64,000 bases of DNA, from the NCBI GenBank assembly GCA_902470065.1, contig CABRFA010000002.1, forward strand, positions 1 to 64,000. Reading direction: 5' to 3'. The notes beneath the pieces are model-generated. The model saw only the letters and a program-made list of their open reading frames with translations, ran no database searches and was not told the DNA's origin. Every line of letters starts with the position of its first letter. Positions within the stretch are counted from its first letter, which is position 1. Positions 1 to 7,067 of the stretch are shown in pieces. The position numbers were made by a program, and so were the translations under genes. Origin of the DNA: an uncultured Collinsella sp. (lineage in GTDB: Bacteria; Actinomycetota; Coriobacteriia; Coriobacteriales; Coriobacteriaceae).

Positions 1-69
1 TGATACCCATTTGCACAACAACAGACCACCCATGCATCAAAGCCCCATCTGAACCCGTCTATCCCGGCG

Positions 70-200
70 GTTTCCCGTGGGGCGGGCACTGATGAAGTTT
101 CCTGCTCTACAGTCCTGGTCACGACGGAGGCCACATTAAGTGGCCTCCTGTTCGTGCGGAACTCGCAATAAACTTCATCAGTGCCCGCCCCACGGGAAAC
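70..200 (+). repeat. palindromic structured element, copy 1
   Basis: A perfect 31-bp inverted repeat (70-100 and 170-200) encloses a 69-nt core (101-169). The core starts CCTGCTCTACAGTCCTG, carries a 9-bp stem (GGAGGCCAC at 126-134, GTGGCCTCC at 140-148) closed by loop ATTAA, and ends GCGGAACTCGCAAT. AGTCC near the 5' side can pair with GGAACT near the 3' side with one bulged A. The core reappears, in opposite orientation and with a covarying stem, at 366-434. I do not recognise the family. It could be a structured RNA, a hairpin mobile element or an invertible segment. Confidence 0.8.
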
Positions 201-245
201 CTGCCAAAAAGGAACAGGTTTATTTTGGTCAGTTTTATCTGGGAA
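197..245 (+). other. small hairpin and TTTGGTCAG motif between the two elements
   Basis: AAACCTG (197-203) and CAGGTTT (215-221) can form a hairpin that begins inside the right arm of copy 1 and is followed by ATTTTGG, so it may act as a weak plus-strand terminator. TTTGGTCAG at 224-232 matches part of the box found upstream of the competence operons, but only one half-copy is clear and no gene follows. The rest of the spacer up to 326 shows nothing else. Confidence 0.3.
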
Positions 246-326
246 GATGCTGCTGCGGCTATCTACAGATCTGAAATCTGACTACTGAATAGATTGTCTA
301 ACTAAATAGCGAGCGGCACTAACCAG

Positions 327-473
327 CCCTTTTGCTTGCGCCCGGGAGGGCCGCATATGAAGTTTATCGCGAGTTCCGCACGCAAAGGAAAGCACTTAAT
401 GTGCTTTCCGTCTTGCGCAGGACTGTAGAGCAGGAAACTTCATATGCGGCCCTCCCGGGCGCAAGCAAAAGGG
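327..473 (-). repeat. palindromic structured element, copy 2
   Basis: A perfect 39-bp inverted repeat (327-365 and 435-473) encloses a 69-nt core (366-434). Read on the minus strand, the core matches copy 1: the same CCTGCTCTACAGTCCTG start, the same ATTAA loop and the same GCGGAACTCGCGAT end. The central stem is GGAAAGCAC with GTGCTTTCC, which differs from copy 1 by three adjacent compensatory pair changes. The outer arms share only the innermost 9 bases (ATGAAGTTT) with copy 1. The right arm overlaps the T-tract of the pnp terminator. The element lies downstream of pnp in sense orientation. Confidence 0.8.
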
Positions 474-495
474 CGACCCCATTGCGGAGTCGCCC
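467..495 (-). terminator. pnp intrinsic terminator
   Basis: On the minus strand, GGGCGACTCC and GGGGTCGCCC form a stem directly followed by TTTT, about 25 bases after the pnp stop. The T-tract is shared with the outer arm of the adjacent palindromic element. Confidence 0.8.
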
Positions 496-520
496 TTGTT
501 GAGCTGCTTATATGTAGCTG

Positions 521-2767
521 TTACTCGGCGTCGTGGTGACGGCGGGGCTTGCGGCCTCCGTTGTCGCCGGGACGGCGCGGGCGATCACTGCGCTCGGAGC
601 GCTCGCGACGCGGACGCTCACGGCGCTGGAAGTGCTCGCCGTCGCCTTCGGAGGCACCCTCGGCGCGAGCCGGGGCCTCGGGCTTATCCAGACGATCGAG
701 CGAGATCTTGCCACGATCGTCGACCTCGATGACGACGACCTTGACCTCGTCGCCCACGTTGAGGACGTCCTCGACCTTCTCCACGCGGCCCTTGGCGACG
801 CGAGAGATGTGCAGCAGGCCGTCCTTACCGGGCAGCAGGTTGACGAAGGCGCCGAAGGGCTGGATGGAGACCACGCGACCGGTGTACTCCTCGCCCGGCT
901 CGGGAACCTTGATGATGAGCTTGATGCGCTCGACAGCCTGGTCCACGGACTCGCCGGTGCCGCCGACAAAGACGGTGCCGTCCTCCTGGATGTCGACCGA
1001 AGCGCCGGTCTCATCCTGGATACCGCGGATGACCTTACCGCCGGAACCGATGACGTCGCGGATCTTGTCGGTCGGAACCTGGATGGAGACGATGCGCGGA
1101 GCGGTGCTGCGCGTGGTGTGGCGCGGCTCGGGGATCACATCGAGCATCTTCTGCAGGATGAAGGCGCGACCCTCCTTGGCCTGCTGCAGAGCGCGGGCCA
1201 GGATGTCGAAGGTGAGGCCGGTGGCCTTGTTGTCCATCTGCAGGGCGGTGATGCCCTCGGTGGTGCCGGTGACCTTAAAGTCCATGTCGCCCAGGAAGTC
1301 CTCGAGACCCTGGATGTCGGACAGGACCACGGTCTTGCCCTCCTCCTGGATCAGGCCCATGGCGATACCGGAGACCGGGCGCTTAATGGGCACGCCGCCG
1401 TCCATAAGGGCGAGCGTGGAGCCGCAGGTCGAAGCCATCGAAGAGGAGCCGTTGGACTCCATGACCTCGGAGACGACGCGGATGGCGTAGGGGAACTCGT
1501 TCTCGTCGGGAAGCACCGGAAGCAGAGCGCGCTCGGCCAGATTGCCATGGCCGATCTCGCGGCGCTTGGGGCTGCCCATGCGGCCGGTCTCGCCGGTGCA
1601 GAAAGGCGGGAAGTTGTAGTGGTGCATGTAGCGCTTGCCCTCGGTGGGCTCGATGGTATCCAGACGCTGGCCCTCGTTGAGCATGCCGAGCGACAGGACG
1701 GAGAGCACCTGGGTCTGGCCACGCTGGAACAGGCCGGAGCCGTGAACGAGCGGCAGGTAGTTGTCCTTCACCATGATGGGACGGATCTCGTCGGCGGCAC
1801 GGCCGTCGACGCGCTCACCGGTCTCGACGACCATGGTGCGCATGGCCTTCTTCTCGAGCTTCTTGAGCGCCACGGGGATCTCGCGCTCCCAAGCGGCCTG
1901 CTCCTGCTCGGTAAACTCGGCACGGATGGACTCCTTCAGAGCCTCGACCTTGCCGATACGGGAGAGCTTGTCGGCGTCGCGAAGGGCGGCTGCCATCTCG
2001 TCGTAGTGGGCGAAGATGCGCTCCTGGACCTCCTCGACGGGCTGGTCGAGCGGGTACTCCTTCTTGACGATGGGGCCGTTGACCTGCTCCCACTCGGCAA
2101 CGAACTCGTCCTGAGCCTGGCAGAAAGCAGCAAGGGCCTCCTGGCCAAACTTCATGGCGGCGAGCATGTCGTCCTCGGAGATCTCCTCGGCGCCGGCCTC
2201 GACCATCGAGATGAAGTCGGCAGAGCCGCCCAGCTCCAGGTCCAGATCGGAGTTCTCGCGCTCCTCGTAGGTGGGGTTGACGATAAACTCGCCGGTCTCC
2301 ACGTTACGGCCGATGCGCACGCAGGCAAGCGGACCCTCGAAGGGCACGCCGCCGAGCGTCATGGCCAGAGAAGCACCCATGACGTTGATGACGTCGAAGG
2401 GGTTGACCTGGTCGGCGACGAGCGAGGTGGCGACGATGTGCACCTCGTTGCGGAAGCCATCCGGGAAGCTCGGGCGAATCGGACGGTCGATCATGCGCGC
2501 GGTGAGCGTAGCCTTCTCACTGGGACGGCCCTCACGCTTGAGGTAGCCACCCGGGATGCGGCCGGCGGCGTACATCTTCTCGTTGAAGTCGACGGTCAGC
2601 GGGAAGAAGTCGTAGTTCTTACGCTCCTTGGAGACGACCACGGTGTCGAGCATCGTGGTGTCACCCTGCTTGACCAGGCAGGCGCCGGTGGCCTGCTTGG
2701 CAAGCTCGCCCGACTCAAAGGTGTAGGTCTTGCCGTACAGCTCAAAGGTCTTGGATACGAGTGTCAT
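521..2767 (-). CDS. pnp: polyribonucleotide nucleotidyltransferase (PNPase)
   Basis: A phosphorolytic 3'-to-5' exoribonuclease acting in mRNA turnover in the cytoplasm. The 748 residues show the family layout: two RNase PH-like halves, with the second near residues 310-540 carrying the catalytic core, then a KH domain with the GSGGKVIRGI loop near 560, then an S1 domain (GRVVSIQPFGAFVNLLPGKD). The last 50 or so residues form an Arg-rich tail (RRERPRRERSERSDRPRR) that may bind RNA. The start is preceded by AAAGGAGAACA. It lies downstream of rpsO, the usual rpsO-pnp order, with a terminator between them. Confidence 0.97.
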   Translation of the reverse strand: MTLVSKTFELYGKTYTFESGELAKQATGACLVKQGDTTMLDTVVVSKERKNYDFFPLTVDFNEKMYAAGRIPGGYLKREGRPSEKATLTARMIDRPIRPSFPDGFRNEVHIVATSLVADQVNPFDVINVMGASLAMTLGGVPFEGPLACVRIGRNVETGEFIVNPTYEERENSDLDLELGGSADFISMVEAGAEEISEDDMLAAMKFGQEALAAFCQAQDEFVAEWEQVNGPIVKKEYPLDQPVEEVQERIFAHYDEMAAALRDADKLSRIGKVEALKESIRAEFTEQEQAAWEREIPVALKKLEKKAMRTMVVETGERVDGRAADEIRPIMVKDNYLPLVHGSGLFQRGQTQVLSVLSLGMLNEGQRLDTIEPTEGKRYMHHYNFPPFCTGETGRMGSPKRREIGHGNLAERALLPVLPDENEFPYAIRVVSEVMESNGSSSMASTCGSTLALMDGGVPIKRPVSGIAMGLIQEEGKTVVLSDIQGLEDFLGDMDFKVTGTTEGITALQMDNKATGLTFDILARALQQAKEGRAFILQKMLDVIPEPRHTTRSTAPRIVSIQVPTDKIRDVIGSGGKVIRGIQDETGASVDIQEDGTVFVGGTGESVDQAVERIKLIIKVPEPGEEYTGRVVSIQPFGAFVNLLPGKDGLLHISRVAKGRVEKVEDVLNVGDEVKVVVIEVDDRGKISLDRLDKPEAPARAEGASEGDGEHFQRRERPRRERSERSDRPRRPGDNGGRKPRRHHDAE

Positions 2768-2780
2768 TGTTCTCCTTTAC

Positions 2781-2803
2781 CCCGCAGACCCCTTGCCTGC
2801 GGG
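2781..2803 (-). promoter_or_regulatory. hairpin in the pnp leader
   Basis: CCCGCA and TGCGGG can pair immediately upstream of the pnp Shine-Dalgarno sequence. PNPase is known to control its own mRNA through a leader stem in some bacteria. A similar role here is only an inference from position. Confidence 0.35.
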
Positions 2804-2871
2804 CTTCTCATGTGACGCGGGCCCCCTGCCCCCGCCACGCTTCAGAGCGTGATTGTTCGCGCCCTTACACA

Positions 2872-2902
2872 AAAAGAGCGCCCCGCTGCGCAGGACGCTC
2901 TT
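2872..2902 (-). terminator. rpsO terminator
   Basis: On the minus strand AGAGCG and CGCTCT enclose a GC-rich loop and are followed by TTTTTGT. It separates rpsO from pnp, so pnp is either attenuated or has its own promoter. Confidence 0.75.
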
Positions 2903-2916
2903 AGCATGTACAAATC

Positions 2917-3195
2917 CTACTGGATGTTGTCGCGGATGCCCAGAGCCTTGATGAGCTCACGGTACTCGACGATGTCGTTCTTCTTGATGTAGGAGAGAAG
3001 ACGACGACGACGGCCGACGAGCATGAGCAGGCCACGACGGGTGTGGAAGTCCTTCTGGTGGGACTTCATGTGCTCGGTCAGCTCCTTGATGCGCTCGGAC
3101 AGGATGGCGACCTGAACCTTGGGGTTGCCGGTGTCGACCGGGGTGTTACCGAACTGGGCAGTCAGCTCCGCCTTGCGCTCTTTGGAAACAGTCAT
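2917..3195 (-). CDS. rpsO: 30S ribosomal protein S15
   Basis: A 92-residue S15, a primary 16S rRNA-binding protein of the 30S platform. It has the family blocks GNTPVDTGNPKVQVA, HMKSHQKDFHTRRGL and GRRRRLLSYI, ending RDNIQ. I chose the ATG at 3195 (MTVSKERK) because GAAAGGTG lies six bases before it and because the longer frame upstream would add 39 residues unlike S15. It is followed by a terminator and then pnp. Confidence 0.97.
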   Translation of the reverse strand: MTVSKERKAELTAQFGNTPVDTGNPKVQVAILSERIKELTEHMKSHQKDFHTRRGLLMLVGRRRRLLSYIKKNDIVEYRELIKALGIRDNIQ

Positions 3196-3215
3196 TGTTT
3201 CACCTTTCGTTTTAC

Positions 3216-3231
3216 GTCGCCCGCGGGCGAC
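3216..3231 (-). promoter_or_regulatory. GC-rich palindrome in the rpsO leader
   Basis: GTCGCCCGCGGGCGAC is a perfect palindrome about 20 bases upstream of the rpsO start. S15 commonly represses its own mRNA by binding a leader structure. Whether this hairpin is the site cannot be decided from sequence alone. Confidence 0.35.
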
Positions 3232-3333
3232 TCGATTCGCCTCGGACTGGGAAGCCGCCGGTGGAGCGAGCAACCAAGGTCGAGGTACCAACAGGTCGAC
3301 ATGATACCACAAGCAGCCCGCGCCTGCGCATCA

Positions 3334-4083
3334 TCACCGACCCAACATGAATTCCATCGCACGGAGGCGTTGATCGGTGTGCGTCGCAGCCCACACATGC
3401 GAAAGCCCGAGCAGGAATGCCGCCGTATGCGGGTCGATTCGCTCGGCCATGAGCGCATCGAAGGTCATGGACATGAGGGCGCGCAGCCATGCGGTCTCAC
3501 CGGTCGACACCAGTTCGGCACCTGGAACGCTCGACGCGCACGACCCGCACATGAGACCGCCCGCCTGGGGTGAAAAATACGACAGCATGGGGTCTCCGCA
3601 CAGCACGCAGGCCGAAAAATCGGGTCGATAGCCAACGTGCGACAGCAGCTTAAAGACATATGCCGCCACAAGTAGGTCCATATGCGCCGTGTCAAGCCCG
3701 CTGCCCACCAGGGCAAGCGCTCGCTGCGTGATGGCAAAGGTAAACGGGTCCTCGGCGTCCTCGAACGAGCACACGCGCGCAACCTCGGCGATCGCGCTTG
3801 CGGCGCAGGTCGTCTCGTAATCGGGCGCAGCGCCGAGCGGCGCCTCCATAAGCTCGGCCTGGGAAACCACGTCGAGTGACCGTCCATGTGCGAGCAGCAT
3901 ATCGACCGTACAGAACAGCTCGCAGCGCGCAGCCAGGCGTCCGCCGGGTTTGCGGGCGCCCTTTGCCACGGCACGAACCTGCCGCCCCCGCTCGTCAAGC
4001 ATCGTCAAGATCAGGTCGGTCTCTTTGAGCTTCGTCTTGTCGAGGACGAGCACCTTGGTGCGATATGTCCGGGAGCCTGCCAT
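3334..4083 (-). CDS. recO: DNA repair protein RecO
   Basis: A 249-residue RecO, which helps load RecA on SSB-coated DNA in the RecFOR pathway. The N-terminal OB-fold is recognisable (TYRTKVLVLDKTKLKETD, then DERGRQVRAVAKGARKPGG). The middle is helical, with a zinc-binding cysteine set (CVLCGD and, about 20 residues later, CGSC). It begins 15 bases after the era stop and is probably co-transcribed with it. The ribosome-binding site before the ATG is weak (AAGGA at long spacing), so expression may depend on coupling. Confidence 0.93.
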   Translation of the reverse strand: MAGSRTYRTKVLVLDKTKLKETDLILTMLDERGRQVRAVAKGARKPGGRLAARCELFCTVDMLLAHGRSLDVVSQAELMEAPLGAAPDYETTCAASAIAEVARVCSFEDAEDPFTFAITQRALALVGSGLDTAHMDLLVAAYVFKLLSHVGYRPDFSACVLCGDPMLSYFSPQAGGLMCGSCASSVPGAELVSTGETAWLRALMSMTFDALMAERIDPHTAAFLLGLSHVWAATHTDQRLRAMEFMLGR

Positions 4084-4098
4084 GCGCGCCGCGCGTCC

Positions 4099-5175
4099 TT
4101 AGTCCTCGGCGTTGTAGCCAAAGCGGCGAATCTGCGCCTCGTCGTCACGCCAGCCGGCCTTGACCTTCACGTCCAGCTCCAAAAAGACCTGCGTGCCAAA
4201 AATGCGTTCAAGATCGCGTCGGGCGTCGATACCGATATGCTTGATCATCTCGCCGCCCTTGCCGATGATGATGCCCTTTTGGCCCTCGCGCTCGACGTAA
4301 ATGGTGGCGTGCACGCGCAGCACCTTCTTGGTCTGCTCGAGCGCATCGCAGATCACGCCAACGGAGTGCGGAATCTCATCACGGGTGCGGCGCAAGACCT
4401 TCTCGCGCACAAACTCGGCAACGAGCGTCTCATCGGAAGCGTCAGTACCCATGTCCTCGGGGAACCAACGCGGACCCTCAGGCAAAAAGTGCGCAACGGT
4501 CTCTATAAAGGCATCGACGTTGAAGTTCTTAACCGACGACGTCACAATCTCGTCGTCATATTCCATAAGCTCGTGGGCAGCCTTAAGCTGCTCCATGACC
4601 TGTGCGGGGTCGGCCTCATCGGCCTTGGTGAGCACCAGGACCTTCTTGCAACGAGCGCATCTGACACGCTCGGCAACCCAGGCGTCTCCCCTGCCGATGG
4701 GCTTGGTGGCATCAATCAAAAACGCGACGACGTCGACATCGTTCAACTCGAACAGTGCGCTCTTGTTGAGCTCGGACCCCAGGCCGTCCTTGGGCTTATG
4801 AATACCCGGGGTATCGACAAAGACCAGCTGGTAGCCGGGACGGTTGACGACGGCGCGCATGCGACGGCGGGTCGTCTGTGCCACCGGCGAGGTGATGGCG
4901 ACCTTTTTGCCATAGCAGGCGTTGAGCAGCGTGGACTTGCCGGCGTTGGGGCGTCCGACCAGGGCTACGAAGCCGCTGCGAAAACCGGGTTCAACGTCGC
5001 CAAAGCCCGCGAGGCTATCGTCCTCGTCGCACAGGGCGTCGAGCTCCTCGTCGCTCATGCCCTCAAACGGATCGAATTCCTCGACTTCCTCGTATGCTTC
5101 GGCCGCTTCGGCATCCGCCGCATCCAGGACCTCGTCGTCCAAAATTTCATCGATAGGCTGCATAGTGTCGGACAT
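4099..5175 (-). CDS. era: GTPase Era
   Basis: An essential GTPase that binds the 3' end of 16S rRNA and aids 30S maturation. Of 358 residues, the first 65 or so form an acidic extension rich in Asp and Glu that the standard roughly 300-residue Era lacks. The G domain follows: GRPNAGKS (G1), DTPG (G3) and TKAD as the G4 motif (Thr in place of the usual Asn). The C-terminal KH domain carries GIIIGKGGEMIKHIG. The start has AAAGGGATTTTC upstream. It is the distal part of the ybeY-dgkA-era-recO run. Confidence 0.96.
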   Translation of the reverse strand: MSDTMQPIDEILDDEVLDAADAEAAEAYEEVEEFDPFEGMSDEELDALCDEDDSLAGFGDVEPGFRSGFVALVGRPNAGKSTLLNACYGKKVAITSPVAQTTRRRMRAVVNRPGYQLVFVDTPGIHKPKDGLGSELNKSALFELNDVDVVAFLIDATKPIGRGDAWVAERVRCARCKKVLVLTKADEADPAQVMEQLKAAHELMEYDDEIVTSSVKNFNVDAFIETVAHFLPEGPRWFPEDMGTDASDETLVAEFVREKVLRRTRDEIPHSVGVICDALEQTKKVLRVHATIYVEREGQKGIIIGKGGEMIKHIGIDARRDLERIFGTQVFLELDVKVKAGWRDDEAQIRRFGYNAED

Positions 5176-5187
5176 GAAAATCCCTTT

Positions 5188-5565
5188 CTAGATAAAGCCG
5201 AGCGCGTGGGCAAATACCAGCAAGCCCACAATCGCGGCGGTGATGGAAAGAACGTATACGGAGGCGGCGGCGATATCCTTCGCGCGCTTTGCCAGCGGAT
5301 GGAGCTCCTGGGTCGCCAGATCGACAATCGCCTCCATGGCGGTGTTGCATAGCTCGCCGTGAATCACCAGGCCACAACAGATGATAATCGTGGCCCACTC
5401 GGCAATGTCGAGCCCCACGATGCAGCCGGCAATGACGGTGCACACGCCCGCAACGAGCATGACCTTAATATTGCGCTCGGTCTTGACGGCGGTGACGAAG
5501 CCCTCCATGGCGTAGGAGAACGACTTTAAGAAGGACGGATGGTCCTTGTTCGATCCGGGAATCAT
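5188..5565 (-). CDS. dgkA: diacylglycerol/undecaprenol kinase
   Basis: A small integral membrane lipid kinase of 125 residues with three predicted membrane helices (near 38-55, 57-72 and 102-122). The family motif is present as ELCNTAMEAIVD, including the catalytic Glu and Asn-Thr-Ala. In Gram-positive bacteria such proteins phosphorylate undecaprenol for cell-wall lipid recycling, so that is the likely substrate. It lies between ybeY and era with short gaps, the same neighbourhood as in many Firmicutes and Actinobacteria. Confidence 0.92.
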   Translation of the reverse strand: MIPGSNKDHPSFLKSFSYAMEGFVTAVKTERNIKVMLVAGVCTVIAGCIVGLDIAEWATIIICCGLVIHGELCNTAMEAIVDLATQELHPLAKRAKDIAAASVYVLSITAAIVGLLVFAHALGFI

Positions 5566-5574
5566 AGACGGCTC

Positions 5575-6084
5575 CTAGTCGTGGGCGTGGTTGGTGATGG
5601 GGCCGACGTGGACCAGCTTGGGGTCCTCGCCGCGCTCGAGCGCCAGATCGCGCAGGATGGCGTCCTCGCGGGCCTCCATGACCTCGGCCTCGTCGTCCTC
5701 GATATGGTCATACCCCAGCAGGTGCAGCATGCCATGCACGAGCATCAGGCGGCACTCGTCGGCAGGGGCATTGCCAAAGCCGGGGGCCTGACGGGCAATG
5801 ACTTGCGGGGCCAGGATGATATCGCCAAGCTCAAGCGTCTCGTCGGCGGGAATATCCTCGTCAAAGGCCGAGTCGCATTCAAACGAGAGGACATCGGTGG
5901 TGCGGTCGATACCGCGCCACTCGTGGTTGAGCTCGTGCATCTCGTCCTCGTCGACATACGAAAGGGAAATCTCGACTTCACGCTCAACGCCTTCGGCGGC
6001 AAGCACGACCTCGCAGATGTGTTCTACCTCCTGCGCGTAGAGCAGCGTATCGAGCTCGGCATCGTTGCTGATCAATACACTCAA
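5575..6084 (-). CDS. ybeY: endoribonuclease YbeY
   Basis: A metal-dependent RNase involved in 16S rRNA 3' maturation and ribosome quality control. The 169-residue protein has the signature HGMLHLLGYDH, whose three His bind zinc. The start is TTG, overlapping the phoH stop in TTGA, with AAAGGAG six bases upstream. This overlap points to translational coupling with phoH. Fused or adjacent phoH-ybeY is a common arrangement. Confidence 0.95.
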   Translation of the reverse strand: MSVLISNDAELDTLLYAQEVEHICEVVLAAEGVEREVEISLSYVDEDEMHELNHEWRGIDRTTDVLSFECDSAFDEDIPADETLELGDIILAPQVIARQAPGFGNAPADECRLMLVHGMLHLLGYDHIEDDEAEVMEAREDAILRDLALERGEDPKLVHVGPITNHAHD

Positions 6085-7067
6085 CGGGACTCCTTTCGGT
6101 CGCGCGGGCGCTGCTCGCGCACGTCATCATAAGCATCATATGCCTCGACGATACGTCCCACCAGGGCATGGCGCACCACGTCGGCACGCTCGAGGTGAGA
6201 AAATGCGACATCGTCGACACGGCCCAAAATCTTCTCGACATCCGCCAAGCCACCACGACGGCCCACCAGGTCACGCTGGCTCAGGTCGCCGGTAATCACA
6301 AACTTGGAGTTAAAGCCCAGGCGCGTCAGAAACATCTTCATCTGCTCGGGCGTGGTATTTTGGGCCTCGTCGAGCACCACGAAGGCGTCGCTCAGCGTGC
6401 GGCCGCGCATGTAGGCAAGCGGGGCGATCTCGATCACGCCGCGCTCCATGAGCTCATCGGTGCGCTCGCGATCCATCATGCAAAATAGGGCGTCGTAGAG
6501 CGGGCGCATGTACGGATCGATCTTTTCCTCGAGGGTGCCGGGCAAAAAGCCCAGGTTCTCCCCCGCCTCGACAACCGGACGCGTCAAGATCAGACGGCCC
6601 ACCTCGTGACGCTTGAGTGCGGCAACAGCGAGCGCCATGGCCAGATAGGTCTTACCGGTACCGGCAGGACCCAAGCCAAACGTGATGGTATTTGAGCGGA
6701 TGGCATCCACATAGCGCTTTTGACCGAGCGTCTTGGGGCGAATGACGCGACCGCGATACGAAAGCAGCACGTCATCGCGAAGCGACGTAGCCTCGTGCTC
6801 ACCGTCGCGCAAGACGGCCAGGCAGCGAGAGACATCGTCGGCAGAAAGCGTGCGCCCGGAAGCAGCCTCACGAAAGGCATGTTCGAAAAAACGCGCGACC
6901 AGTTCGACCTCGTCCGGGTCACCGCTCACGGCGATGCTGTCGCCACGGGCGACCACGTGGGCGCGAACTGAGCTCTCCAGCGCACGAAGGACGCCGTCGC
7001 CGGCACCCAAAACGCGCGAGGGGTCAATACCCTCGGGAACGGTAAGTCTAATCTTCGAGGCTTCCAT
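6081..7067 (-). CDS. phoH: PhoH-like ATPase
   Basis: A 328-residue PhoH family protein, a predicted ATP-dependent RNA helicase-like enzyme usually found with YbeY. Walker A is GLGPAGTGKTYLA and Walker B is FVVLDEAQN, with the downstream TGDLSQRDL motif. I chose the ATG at 7067 (MEASKIRL) because GGGAGG sits a few bases upstream. The frame remains open further upstream inside mtaB. It overlaps the end of mtaB by 20 bases and the start of ybeY by 4, so the three are probably one operon. Confidence 0.94.
   Translation of the reverse strand: MEASKIRLTVPEGIDPSRVLGAGDGVLRALESSVRAHVVARGDSIAVSGDPDEVELVARFFEHAFREAASGRTLSADDVSRCLAVLRDGEHEATSLRDDVLLSYRGRVIRPKTLGQKRYVDAIRSNTITFGLGPAGTGKTYLAMALAVAALKRHEVGRLILTRPVVEAGENLGFLPGTLEEKIDPYMRPLYDALFCMMDRERTDELMERGVIEIAPLAYMRGRTLSDAFVVLDEAQNTTPEQMKMFLTRLGFNSKFVITGDLSQRDLVGRRGGLADVEKILGRVDDVAFSHLERADVVRHALVGRIVEAYDAYDDVREQRPRDRKESR

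Larger units (their letters stand above)
1..520. other. gene-free region carrying two palindromic elements
   Basis: No convincing coding region is visible. The stretch holds two related hairpin elements (70-200 and 327-473), a spacer of about 126 bases between them, and the pnp terminator next to the second. Bases 1-69 show nothing I recognise and may be the 3' flank of a gene outside the window. Short open frames starting near 496 and 508 are shadows of pnp. Confidence 0.75.

Noticed and set aside
86..200. Hammerhead ribozyme-like bases: CTGATGA near 89 and GAAAC at 196-200
   Set aside because: CTGATGA is not kept in copy 2 (CATATGA), and the stem arrangement does not give the three-way hammerhead junction.
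533..2815. Long plus-strand open frame opposite pnp
   Set aside because: It mirrors a clear, complete pnp gene. High third-position GC in this genome creates long antisense frames.
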